Shown: positions 18,916 to 28,884, numbered from the stretch's first letter. The stretch: 29,766 bases of DNA from Chara braunii (GCA_003427395.1 BFEA01000023.1:3281357-3311122); one strand, 5' to 3'. Numbers and translations are program-made. Notes: generated by a model from the sequence alone, not told the origin.

Positions 18916-19436
18916 CAACAGAAAAAAATTCATGAATTAAATATTAATTCTATAGTAAAATTATATTTTAAATTTAAAATTTTTATTTCATCTTAAAAAA
19001 TATCATTCCAATTTTAAAATTTCTCGTCTTACTTGAGAACTTTCCTTTCAAGAATGGGGTATCCCTTCTTATTTGAACTGTATGTTAGAGATGGAATGGA
19101 AGGCTGGATGAGTTCATGAAATATTTTAATTGGACTGTCATTCTAAGTAAGGATTTTCAATCATAAATAGGTTAATCCAATGTAAATTAGAAGATATTTG
19201 TTGTAGTAAAATGAAAGTTTAATTAAAACATTTCATAAACTCGTCCAGACTTTCATTCCACTTGAACAAATACATGTAGTTGGAAGGGAAAACTCATATT
19301 TAGATGGGAACTTATCAAATAAAACTAAAATTTTTGAAATTGGACAAACATTGGAATGATAATTTATAAATATGAAGGATTTATTTTTTATGGAATATTT
19401 TTTCAACTTTCATTTATCGTGGAAATTTTTCTGTTG
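18916..19436. mobile_element. Foldback element, copy 1 (521 bp, AT-rich)
   Basis: Begins CAACAGAAAAAAATT and ends AATTTTTCTGTTG. The two halves are imperfect inverted copies of each other: GGCTGGATGAGTTCATGAAA in the left half pairs with the complement of TTTCATAAACTCGTCCAGAC in the right half, around a centre near 19176. A second copy of the same length lies at 22534-23054 in the opposite orientation. No coding sequence is present. No clean target duplication is found, so it is old or of an unusual class. Confidence 0.75.
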
Positions 19437-21176
19437 ATGTGTCTAACCACAATTACAGCAAGACCTCAGTTGAAAAAGTCATGGTAAGTGTGCTCTTCGT
19501 CAAGTCACCATGAACATATACATTTATCCTTCATCCACATTTTTAAAGACCACTAACAATAGTGTACGTATGTTTGATCATGTAGTGATTCGAACTCATG
19601 ATTTGGTTATCCATAAATTTTGTTTCTCCACTCAAAATTTAATTATCATTACACATTTCAAATCGGAAGTCGAGGTCCTCTGCATCACACCCAATTTCAA
19701 TAGGTGTTTGGAAGCATCATCCAACTTAGCTTAGTACATGATGGAAAACTTGCAGGTCGTTTCTTAGACAACCAACAATTCTTAGCTGCGAAAATCTTAT
19801 ATGACTAAGGCTTATTCATACCCTTATAGATAATACTACCTTTCGCTCCAGACTGACAAAATTTCAAAAATACTAAAATAACTATCAACTATTATGGTAC
19901 ACACCTCTAATCCGAACTACTACCTACACCTTACAAAACTAAGGAAAAGGTTGCCGCCATTGTTACCAAAATCCTATTATACTAGCGTCAAAATCGTAGA
20001 ATACAACCGCCTCTTATCCATACCATTATTAAAATCGAGACGTGAAATCAAATTTTAGGAGGCTAACAAAACATGTAGAGAGATAAAACTCATAACACAG
20101 TGTCTGAACCCTAAAGTGGGTTCCAAGGGAGATACAACGCTCCTTTCCGCCATACACACTCAACCATCTACTTCCATCTACTTCCATCATCTTGCAGATC
20201 TAAGGACCAAGTGTTTAAGTCTTAACTAAAAATAACCAATTGGAAACCACCAACTCCGACCCTTTTATCTCACCAAACCAATTTTGTCTGACCCATGCTT
20301 TATGAAACCACTGCAGACCTAATAACTTGTTGGCTTTCTTCCTCACCTTCCTTCTCCAATCACTTTTAATGACCAACATGATGTTTTGCTTAATTTTTAA
20401 CTTTAAAGTCAAATCATAAAGAATTTTTTTTATTTAAATACCAATAGATTCCTTTCCTCCCAAAGTATCCATAACACAATAGTTTTAATGACCACCACTA
20501 TGTAACGTCACTCCTTAATGCCTTGCATTTTCACCAGAATTGTCTCGAACAACACAAAGTCTTCATTAAAAAAAAAATGTTGTTGCAAATTTTAATATAG
20601 TATTTCGATCTCCACCAAAATCATATTCTTTTAGATAATGGATATGACAACCAAACGTGGAGTGTTGACTCGAAACACCATTTACTCCTTCTACAAGCTA
20701 ATTGGATTTTCATTCCTCTCTTTCTCAACTATACGGTTGGAGGGGTCACCAACATCGATGTTTCAACCTTTTAGATGAAATCAATTGCAGTTTCAACCAA
20801 TTAATCTTCGTAAGTATGATCACCTCTTGTCAGTCTTTCCCAGTTACCTAGGTTCATCTATATGTTGTCACCACTATCGTTGAGTTTAAGTTTTGTACTT
20901 GGTTGTAAACCATTTGCATGGAGTACTCCGATAACCGGAGTTCCGGTTTGTTCCATCTCCACCGTGACATGGATAGGTCGAGCCTTAAATCCTCGATCGG
21001 AGAGTCATTCGAGAATAAAGGTACAAGACCATTCCCGTTCCTCATTACATGACTCTTTCATCGAAATTTGTTTCATTTCACCTCTACGTTTAGTAGATAA
21101 CGCATTCGGTGAATCAACGATCGTGAGACTTTCATTATCCTTAACTGCCAATTCCTGAAATTTTATACGGGCATTT
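19437..21176 (-). other. AT-rich interior, possible LINE 3' part, unidentified
   Basis: AT-rich and full of stops. On the minus strand a stretch at about 20215-20412 reads KSDWRRKVRKKANKLLGLQW and onward for about 60 codons, and another at about 20900-21180 is protein-like. Both lie on the same strand as, and downstream of, the decayed LINE at 21471-23455, so they may be its C-terminal or 3' part. I cannot identify them by family motifs. Confidence 0.3.
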
Positions 21177-21470
21177 ACTTCAAAGGAAGTTAGCTTTCAA
21201 CAATTGTTTGAGCCCTCCAACAAATATTGCTATCTTCTCTTTTTTGGTCGATGATCGGTCAAATACAAAAGGCCTTTAGGGCCCAAATTTTCCATGTTGT
21301 ACTAAATTACTTACAGAGGTATGCATACAGTCTAGGAATACCTAAGGATAAACACCTATCCAAACAACACCAATTACAAAAGGTAAAAACATAAAAAAAT
21401 TCTATTCTATTTAAATCGGAGAACTACTTCAAAGGAAGTTAGCTTTCAACAATTGTTTGAGCCCTCCAAC
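21177..21470. repeat. Exact 45-bp direct repeat flanking 204 bp
   Basis: Positions 21177-21221 and 21426-21470 are identical over 45 bases (starting ACTTCAAAGGAAGTTAGCTT). All else nearby is heavily mutated, so this duplication is young, or is an assembly artefact. Confidence 0.9.
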
Positions 21471-23455
21471 GGAATTGGGTTTGAACTAGGTGTCGAAGGG
21501 GGGGTCTGTGCTTCAAGTTACTGACGTAAGTAGGTTCTGTCAAGTTATACGAATTGTCCGAATCAATGTTTTTTTTTCTCTTATACGCCTGCCAGTCGAC
21601 CTAGTTTTTCCTTAAGTTCTTGGAGAGGAAACGAGTAACCACGAACCTCATCCCACATATCATTAACCCGAACTACACCCCGCTATGTCCACGTCCTACC
21701 AATGAAAGATTGATTAGTATCTGCTACAAAGGGAAAACCTTGTGAGTCCAAAATAGTAGGATTACCAATGAGCGGTTGCTCCAAGACTTCTCTTTTGGTA
21801 ATCGGAGTTATTCATGACTTCGACTTGACCTTCCTCTATGCTTTCAAGACATCGTGTCAGAAGGTGGACTTAATTTACCTCCTCAAGAATTAATCGAGCA
21901 TACAATAAACCCAAACATGTTTTAATCTGGGGAGCTCCCACGCATATTCTAGGATACATTTGGCCATAGAAAAACAATGGTCTTCGTCTTCTTAATGACA
22001 TGTAATCACTTTTATTACCCACTGTGCCAATATAATATAATTTTGTTTTTATGAGTCAAAGAGGCTAAAACCGCCCTTCTTCCTTTGATAACATACATTT
22101 ACCAATAACACCTTTGAGACAAAACTTCCTTCTCACTTTCCGCAGCGTTTTCAAATGAGTCGTAGGATCAATCGTCTGATGACTTTGAGCAATTGTCTAT
22201 ATATGAGCCTTATCTTCCCGATGTACAACAAGAGCGAGAAAAGGGTCATATTTAAGACCACAACCCTTCCAAATACGGATAAATGTGGGGCTGGACCCCA
22301 CATGGATAGTCGCTGAATGGTTTTCTGATGGAGGATATCGCATTGTAAAACCTCATACTTCCTTAGAGTTACTTGCATCCCAAAGCGTCTTTCCGACGAC
22401 CCATTTGTCACTCTATTTATACCGAAATCCACTGCTATATCATATTGAGGTGTAAAAAATTTATTGATTTATAACACATCATTATCGCCTCTGACAGGTT
22501 CGAGAAATCAGACAAGCTTTCATTAAGAGCGTTCAACAGAAAAATTCCCACGCGAAATGAAAGTTGAAAAAACATTCCATAAAAGAAAAATCCTTCATAT
22601 ATATAAATTATCATTCCAATGTTCGTCCAATTCTAAAATTTCCAGTTTTATTTGATAAGTTCCCATCTAAATATGAGTTTTCCCTTCCAACTATATCTAT
22701 TTGTTCAAGATGAAATGAAAGTCTGGATGAATTTATGAAATGTTTTAATTAAACTTCTATTCTATTAGAATAAATATCTTTTAATTTAGATTAGATAACC
22801 TTATTTATGACCGAAAATCCTTACTTAGAACGACAATCCAATTAAAATATTTCATGAACTCATCCAGACTTTCATTCCATCTTTAACATTCAGTTCAAAT
22901 AAGGAGGGATACCCTATTCGAGGAAGGAAATTTTTCAAACAAGACGAAAATTTTAAAATTGGAATGACATTTTTTAAGATGGAATGAAAATTTAAAATTT
23001 AGAATATAATTTTATTATAGAATGATTATTTAATTCAGGGAAATTTTTATGTTGTTTAGCGAGCTTTGTGTGTCAGCGCTAATAGCCAACAAGTGGTTTG
23101 CTAGAGATTTGACATTACGTACCTTATGTTGTACTGACAAACTGCTGATTGATGGGTTGGAGCTGATGTTACAAACCAACACCTCCAATTGAAGAACAAA
23201 AATCTGTGGTGTAAGTGGAAAACCTAGTCTTAAGGACCTCTAAAGAGAGAAAGGTTATGATATCCTACCGTTAATAATAACCAAGGACCTTGAGCTACCG
23301 TACAATCCGAGCACAATTTTATAAAATTTGGGGCAAAATCTTAGGTATTTGACTGTTGTCAATGTGTAGGCCCAATTGACTCGGTAATACGCCTTCTCGG
23401 GTCTTAATAGTAAGACTGCTAAATCTAAGTTACCCCGCTGAATGATTTGGGACAC
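21471..23455 (-). pseudogene. Decayed LINE ORF2 on the minus strand, interrupted by a foldback element
   Basis: Reading from 23455 leftward: RT motif RPEKAYYRVNWAY (the family usually has EKAYDRV, so the Asp is replaced), then SRSLVIINGRIS, then across stops RSLRLGFPLTPQIFVLQLEV (the usual R-x-GCPLSP region) and KSLANHLLAIS where the catalytic ADD is expected. The 521-bp insert at 22534-23054 follows. The frame then resumes as NALNESLSDFSNLSEA, followed by SERRFGMQVTL, the thumb-like MWGPAPHLSVFGR (22151-22432) and the distal motif EQPLIGNPTILDSQGFPF with RVNDMWDE (about 21600-21785). Both catalytic Asp positions are lost and stops are frequent. Base composition is AT-rich. The upstream part is missing, ending abruptly at about 23460. 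Confidence 0.8.
22534..23054. mobile_element. Foldback element, copy 2 (521 bp), inserted in a LINE
   Basis: Begins CAACAGAAAAATTCCCACG and is the reverse-complement relative of 18916-19436, base for base the same length and with moderate divergence. LINE coding sequence lies on both sides of it (LAISADTQSSLN before, NALNESLSDFSNLSEA after, in the minus-strand direction). It is therefore a separate insertion into the LINE, not the terminal repeat of one big transposon. Confidence 0.8.
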
Positions 23456-23460
23456 CGCAA

Positions 23461-24235
23461 CGGGGTACCACTATTTTCGTGTGTGTACTAGCCTGGGACA
23501 CTTACGCACGCTGATCCAGCGATCGGTCGGAGATTGCCACATTTGCTCCGGTTCTATGGGACTTGGTACCGTCAAACTGCCGGTATACGGGTAGTGTGGC
23601 CAGCGGCAGATANAAGTGTTAACCTTTAGACATATGCAGACTAAGGGGGGGTTGGCTNCAGAGCTGTTTTTTTTTGGAGGGATTGGGCTCAGCTTGCCTG
23701 GCTCAAGGGACTACTTCTGCTACCCGAAGATCANTGGTACTGCAGGGTCTGAAGGGCCAGGCGGTTTCGCAAGGTACCGTGCGGAAACTNGTAGTACAGG
23801 TGGATCNGCATGGGGGCCCCTGCCCCGACGCCGTGGCCACTACGGGCCTAAGTGCTTAGTCGCTCAGATATCACTGACCCGCTAAAGCCCGTGGCAAGGA
23901 GGGGGATGTAGGGGACTATCTCGGCTCGGAACCATTGCGAAACTCGTCGGAGCTGTCTACGCCAGTGGGCTGGAGCTGGTGCCTGGGTACTGTGGACGCC
24001 GAGCCTGTGAGATCGGTACCACTGTTTTCTTTTTCCTCCGTGGCGCGGCGGACATTTTCCTGCACACTTGCACTCCGAGAAGGACCTGGTCGGTCAGACC
24101 ATGGGACTGAAGGGGATATAGGGGAGAACAGTGAAGGGAATCCCATTGCATGCCAGGTGTGCCCAGCGTCAAGCAGTTGCAGAGTGGGAGACGAGCTCGA
24201 GGCAGAGACGCGTCGGCGCTCAGGCGGTTACTTGC
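23461..24235. other. GC-rich stretch with N calls, no recognised gene
   Basis: Composition changes sharply at about 23460 from AT-rich to GC-rich. Frames at 23616-23885 and 23935-24243 are open but match nothing I know. Several Ns (23613, 23658, 23734, 23790, 23807) mean frames may be wrong. Confidence 0.35.
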
Positions 24236-24720
24236 GTGTGTGAGAGAGAAGGGGACTGCACAGCGGGGGTGAGAGACTGCGTATGAGAGGGAGCGTGAGA
24301 GAGAAGGGGACTGCACAGCGGGAGCGAGAGACGGCGTGTAAGAGGGAGAGACTGAGAGAGTGAGAGGGAGAGAGTGTGTGTGCAGGAGAGAGAGAGTGAG
24401 AAGGAAGAGACTTTGTGTGCAAGAGAGAGAGAGAGTGAGAGGGAGAAACTGTGTGTGTGCGGGAGAGAGAGAGTGAGAAGGAAGAGACTATGTGTGCAAG
24501 AGAGAGAGAGTGAGAGGGAGAGACTGTATGTGTGTGAGAGAGCTGGAGAGTGCGCAGTGAGAGAGCTGGAGAGTGCGCAGTGAGAGAGAGAGAGAGTGCA
24601 CAGTGGGAGAGAGAGAGAGTGTGCGCTGTGTGTGAGAGAGAGTGTGCTGGTTGAGAGAGGGATTGCGCTGGAAGAGATTGAGAGCGGGACAAGCGCAGTA
24701 CAAGAGTGCTAGAAGGGGTA
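24236..24720. repeat. Purine-rich GA minisatellite
   Basis: Blocks of GAGAGAGAGTGAGAAGGAAG or GAGAGAGAGTGAGAGGGAG alternate with TGTGTGTGC spacers. Units are about 35-40 bp, becoming 23-bp units (GAGAGAGCTGGAGAGTGCGC) near 24537-24585. Purine strand asymmetry continues weakly to about 25850. Reading frames on both strands are repeat artefacts. Confidence 0.9.
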
Positions 24721-24975
24721 TCGACAGAAGACTAGAAGTCCGCAGCTCACGAGACTAACCAGTTGACGACCGTTCATGCGTGTGAGCTTGAGATGCCGGT
24801 TTATCCCCACTAGCGTGAGCAAGCGGGCTGTTGTCATTATGAGTATGCATGTTGCGGCTGAGAAATGAGATGGCGAGCCCATCCATCCCCGGAGAAGTGA
24901 GCCAGTGAGCGAGAGATTGAGAGAGAGAGTGCCGAGGGAGGTATGTATGAGAGGAGAGAAGATGGTGAGTACTCG

Positions 24976-24982
24976 TTATTAC

Positions 24983-25027
<45 letters not shown>
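24976..25027. repeat. (ATT)n microsatellite
   Basis: A nearly perfect run of TTA/ATT triplets. Confidence 0.95.
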
Positions 25028-25028
<1 letters not shown>

Positions 25029-25220
25029 TTCTATCTAGTAAAAATCTGCTCGCTGAGGACGAGGGAGAGTGGATGCCTTAGAAAGAGTGAAAGAAACAGA
25101 GAGAGAAAGTAAGAGAGGGTGTGTGAACGGGTGAGCGAACGAGTGAGGGAGTCAGTAAGAGAGAGAGCGAGTGTGTGAATGAGCACANTACTTTTCCGCG
25201 GACATGACACGGGTGATATG

Positions 25221-25480
25221 GCTGTATCTGAACGGGAAATTGCCCCAGATACAGCGCTGAAGACCGTGACATTGCGTTCTAACGAGGGGAGAGAGTATCA
25301 AAGGCAAAGAGTTTACTAAACTAATACAGTTTAATATAGTCCCGACGACTGTGTGTTCTATTCGGAGGGTAGCAGTACCAGTGCAACATTCCAATCGATC
25401 TTACTGTATGTGGAGAGAAAGTGCTCCCAAATATGACCTTGATGGCCGTGTGTTCCATTCCGGGAGTTGGAGAGAAACAG
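25221..25480. repeat. Degenerate ~90-bp tandem units, led by a 10-bp perfect hairpin
   Basis: GCTGTATCTG (25221-25230) pairs with CAGATACAGC (25246-25255), with a GGG/CCC pair inside the loop region. Phrases of the type GACGACTGTGTGTTCTATTC recur near 25258, 25344 and 25442, each followed by a GGG and GAGAGA stretch. This suggests three diverged tandem units. Confidence 0.45.
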
Positions 25481-25911
25481 AGAGGAGAGGGTGATAGATC
25501 TGACATGAGAAAAAGGTGAGGACCTAGAGAACTTACATGCACATTTGGGGTGAATGAACCTGGCCTGAGCTGCACGCCACATTCATTCAATGCCCTGCGA
25601 CCACAAAAGTGTGCTTGCAGAAGAGAACAGAGAGAAAGCGGGAAAGTGAGCTAGCTAGTGTGGGTGCATGCGGGAGAATGAGTGGGATGGGTGTCCAAGA
25701 GAGGAGAGAGAGCATGAGCATCCATGAGAGAGNACGTGAGTGAGAAAGAAAGNGGGAGTGAGCGANCNCTTGAGCTAAGGGCATGCGNGAGANAGAAATG
25801 TGAGAAGATGNGTGANAGAGAAGAGTACACAAGAGAACCAATNAGAATGCANATATGATTGGGATTGAAGCGGGTCAGCTGGAGTCTCGATTGGGGCACT
25901 CCTATACTCAT
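25481..25911. other. Purine-rich stretch with many N calls, no gene seen
   Basis: GAGA-rich sequence with about a dozen ambiguous bases between 25733 and 25852. Nothing coding can be supported. Confidence 0.4.
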
Positions 25912-26140
25912 GTATTTTTCCATGTTCTAGCAGCAGGTTCTCTCTAATTTAAACCGCTACATTGACGAGTCACCAGGCCATCCCACTGCAGGTGCGGAAA
26001 ACGACGATGTATCTTNCCACGTTCTAGCAGCAGATTCATTCACACTGGTTCACTGCGGAGAGATGTTGCGCTGCCTAAGGACAACGCAAAAAAATGAAGA
26101 ATATCACGACGTATATTTCCACGATTTAGCTGATGGAACC
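25912..26140. repeat. ~100-bp degenerate tandem repeat, three starts
   Basis: GTATTTTTCCATGTTCTAGC at 25912 recurs as GTATCTTNCCACGTTCTAGC at 26009 and GTATATTTCCACGATTTAGC at 26111, spacing 97 and 102 bp. The parts between are more diverged. Confidence 0.65.
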
Positions 26141-26257
26141 TTATCATTTTCTTTATTGGTGAATAAATGGGTGTCGTCCCGCAACACAGCAAACCAAGAA
26201 TACAGAGCCCTTGGATCTGGACTCTCTTCAGATCACTATTCATGTATGAAGAGTATG

Positions 26258-26265
26258 CACACATA

Positions 26266-26303
<38 letters not shown>
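26258..26303. repeat. (CA)n microsatellite
   Basis: CACACA run with two ATAC interruptions. Confidence 0.95.
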
Positions 26304-26306
<3 letters not shown>

Positions 26307-26473
26307 AAAGCGCTATCAAACGGGCTTGAGAAAACCGGAGGGAAATGTTTTATGAGACCGAATTCTAGCTCTACTAGGTGAATGTGCAGCCAGCAGAAGG
26401 AACCTGGCCTCATGCCACAGGTGCGTGTGAAGACGCTTGGACNGACGCTGGCCAAGAGCTTGGAGCACCTTTA

Positions 26474-26760
26474 GTGTTGTTGATTGCTAGATCAGCTTCA
26501 TGGTGCTCATTGGCTGGTCAGACTCCCACTGATCATTGAGAGATGTGTTCCATTTTGCGGATCAGACGCTTNNTTTTCATTGACAGAGCAGTTNCATGCT
26601 GTTGTTCGCCAGATTAGCTTCTAACNGTTTATTGGCGGATTACACACTCGNTGATCGCTGNGAGATCGGTTATGTATTGNAGAGGGGGAACTTGNTGTTC
26701 GTTGACAAGTCCCACGGCGATCATTGTGGAATCANGTTTTCGCTGTTCTTCGACTGATAG
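26474..26760. repeat. ~125-bp degenerate tandem repeat
   Basis: TGTTGATTGCTAGATCAGCTTC-like starts lie near 26475 and 26599, each followed about 70 bp on by TGATCRYTG-GAGAT. A third, shorter unit starts near 26695. Many N calls (26443, 26572-26573, 26594 and others) lower confidence. Confidence 0.5.
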
Positions 26761-27360
26761 AGAGGATATCAATGAAGAACGCGATGTGATCTCTTGTTAA
26801 TTGCGGAGACCACAAACAACAGTCAACTTCTGAACGACACAAGAGGGTTTCCACGAGAGATTGCAGACCATGCTAAAGTTGAAGTTTTTCACAAGGACTT
26901 TCAAGTAGGGAGATGATTTAAAACTGTCTCTCGCAACTGGCAAACCCAATTGAAGATCCGTCAACACACACCTCAAAGGGGCTTGTAAACACAGACTTTG
27001 ACCGTTGAGATTCCTAAATGATGAAGGTTTGGGCATAACAGTGTTGATCTCAAAATCGTCACTCGTTTTAAAAACACATTAATCCAGTGCATAATGATCT
27101 GTTGGGCTCGTTAAAGGAATTTTCAGGTGTCATAATGACAGATGGCTTGGCGATTACCAGCCAAACATAGATGGACAACGTCAATGGCATTCTTGCTGAT
27201 TAGGTACACAGCAAGCATTACAAAATACATGCAGGACAGGCAGCATAAACCCCAACACCCTACAGATCGCTGAGGACCTCCGAAGCGGGCGCAACGGGTG
27301 ACGGACGCTGTTGCCCTTGGCTTCAACGACGAACAGGGCCCCCTCCCCGGGTTTCCTCAC
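26761..27360. other. No recognised gene
   Basis: Mixed sequence. Minus-strand frames of 79 codons (26797-27036) and 67 codons (27123-27326) are open but match no family I know. No tandem structure is obvious. Confidence 0.35.
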
Positions 27361-27364
27361 AACT

Positions 27365-27602
27365 TTGGCGCTGTCGGCGCCAATACCCTTTCAAGGGTAT
27401 CCGCCCTGTTTTTTTTTTTGCAAGTAACAGAAAACAGTTTTGGTTTAAAGTTGAAGTATACCGCGCTAAGCGCGGTTGCGTCTGTAATTGCATTGACTGG
27501 GTGGTTGACCACAATAGCGTAGAGAGTGTGTGGGCGCGCATACTTGAGGCGCACGTGATTTTTATTTATTGATGACATTTAAAGAGCCGGCGTGATCGCC
27601 GG
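27365..27602. other. Cluster of four GC-rich hairpins
   Basis: TTGGCGC/GCGCCAA (27365-27371 and 27377-27383, loop TGTCG); ATACCC/GGGTAT (27383-27400); ACCGCG/CGCGGT (27460-27465 and 27471-27476, loop CTAAG); CCGGCG/CGCCGG (27587-27592 and 27597-27602, loop TGAT). All are exact, with short loops, in an otherwise AT-leaning context. Function unknown. Confidence 0.65.
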
Positions 27603-27652
27603 TCAAATTTTATTTATTTATTTATTTTTGATTTATATTAGGATTAATTAAT

Positions 27653-27853
27653 ATGGAAATTTTGATTAGTACGTCTGATCGAGACACGCACATGAGGGTG
27701 GAGAGCGGCCTCGGCAACGGTGGGAATTTCTTTATAATGAACTGGGTGCGCAACGTCGAAGGATCGGCGGGGCCATCCCCGTCCCCTCCTCCTGGCTTTG
27801 CCATCGGCTGCGTCGGGATGGGGCCAGCGGTTATCTTTCCAAGTTTCTTCTAA
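27653..27853 (+). CDS. Unidentified small open frame (66 codons), doubtful
   Basis: A frame MEILISTSDRDTHMRVESGL... to a TAA stop. Its last two thirds are GC-rich while both flanks are very AT-rich, so a compositional island coincides with the frame. No family is recognised and no splice sites or repeats are evident. It may equally be a chance frame in a GC-rich patch. Confidence 0.2.
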   Translation: MEILISTSDRDTHMRVESGLGNGGNFFIMNWVRNVEGSAGPSPSPPPGFAIGCVGMGPAVIFPSFF

Positions 27854-27910
27854 TTATTATTTATTGCCATTAGTGTTTAATTTTATGATTTGATTTTTCG
27901 CAAGTAGGGA

Positions 27911-28240
27911 ATGACATCGGCCCCGGATGGCTGCCACGGTAATTGGGAACCTTGGGCACGCGCCCCCTTTTTCTTAACGGTCCCGACGGGTTCCTGCATG
28001 TTTGGGGCGTTGGCGAAAGTCTTTCGTCCCGCCTATCTAGGGGAAAGGGGCCGAGGAATCAACATGAAAGGCCAACGGGTGTGTGCTAGGCCAACGGGTG
28101 TGTGCTTGGCCTACAACGCTGGCAGGTGCCAACTGACGGGCATACGGGCCTAGTCATGCTGTCCGCTGTGACAGTTTTGAGTGTGAGCATGCCCGTAGAG
28201 GCTCGGGTATAGGAGCAGAGGCAGGCAATAGGCAGCAGCG
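27911..28240 (+). pseudogene. Possible zinc-knuckle protein fragment, frameshifted
   Basis: The frame from 27911 ends with GVCLAYNAGRCQLTG before a stop at 28151. Another frame just after continues RCDSFECEHARRGSG. The spacing of Cys and His (C-x7-C, then C-x5-C-x-H) is reminiscent of CCCH/zinc-knuckle modules in gag-like proteins of retroelements, with a frameshift between. A 19-bp exact tandem duplication (AGGCCAACGGGTGTGTGCT at 28069 and 28088) lies just upstream and itself shifts the frame. The assignment is weak. Confidence 0.25.
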
Positions 28241-28450
28241 GGCGGGGCCACAACGCAGAGGAGTAGCGGGCGGTGGGTCCGATCGGGCAGCCTTAGATAG
28301 CAGTAGGGGAAAGGCGAATGAATCGGGGCAGAAAGCCGGGCGGCGCCAGGCAGCAGTGGGTATACAGCGCAGCAGCTAGACAGCGCAGCAGAGTGCTACG
28401 ACAAAGGGGGGCACTGTGGCAGAGGCCACAACGATACTGCCATGGTAATT

Positions 28451-28495
28451 GGTCGTCGGGCTGGGGTACGGAGGTGATAGACTCACCGGGCCGTT

Positions 28496-28526
<31 letters not shown>

Positions 28527-28634
28527 AGATAGCTGGAGCTGTTGAACGTCTGACTTGAGTATAGGGGCAAAGACTAATCGAACCGTCTACTGGCTGGTTC
28601 CCACTGCAGTTTTCCCTGAAGGCAGCAGGCGCTG
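28451..28634 (+). repeat. Tandem duplication of a 28S rRNA-like segment
   Basis: The first unit (28451-28540) contains TAGTAGCTGGTTCCCTCCGA, then AGTTTCCCTCAAGATAGCTGG, the highly conserved eukaryotic large-subunit rRNA stretch of domain II, with one change (AAG for AGG). The second unit (28545-28634) contains GACTTGAGTATAGGGGC and AAGACTAATCGAACCGTCTA, the sequence just upstream in real 28S, but its GCTGGTTCCC part has diverged. Each unit keeps a different half well. The period is about 91 bp, and a third, weaker unit may start near 28665. Nothing else of an rRNA gene is present on either side, so this is a captured or transposed fragment, not an rRNA gene. Confidence 0.75.
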
Positions 28635-28640
28635 TGTATC

Positions 28641-28884
28641 GAGGTGGCGAAGCGTGGCGATCGTTTCGTCTGTCGGGCTGGTCGGAGTAACCGGGGAAGT
28701 GGTTGCATTGAGGCACAGACAGGCCGAGAGGAAGGGGAGAACAGAGACAGAAAGCGGAGTGTCAGACAGGCAGAGCGAGGCAGCCTAGCTACGGGCTAAG
28801 GCAGGCAGCGGACGGACAGGCGCTAAGGCTGAGGGGTGGTGCAGCAAAAAGAAGAACGGATCTNGACGGCCTANCGCGNGAGGT
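28641..28884. other. Purine-rich, no gene seen
   Basis: GA-rich mixed sequence with CAGGCAG-type short repeats. A frame at 28555-28788 overlaps the rRNA-like repeat and is not credible as a gene. N calls at 28864, 28874 and 28879. Confidence 0.4.

Noticed and set aside
18916-23054. One 4.1-kb transposon with 521-bp terminal inverted repeats
   Set aside because: LINE coding sequence runs on both sides of the right-hand copy, and each copy is a palindromic element on its own with complete ends.
24228-24703. Long minus-strand Ser/Leu/His-rich frame
   Set aside because: Direct product of the GAGA-rich minisatellite.
28318-28788. Two consecutive frames as a protein gene at the right-hand end
   Set aside because: They run straight through the 28S rRNA-like duplication, so the conserved signal there is RNA-derived, not protein-coding.
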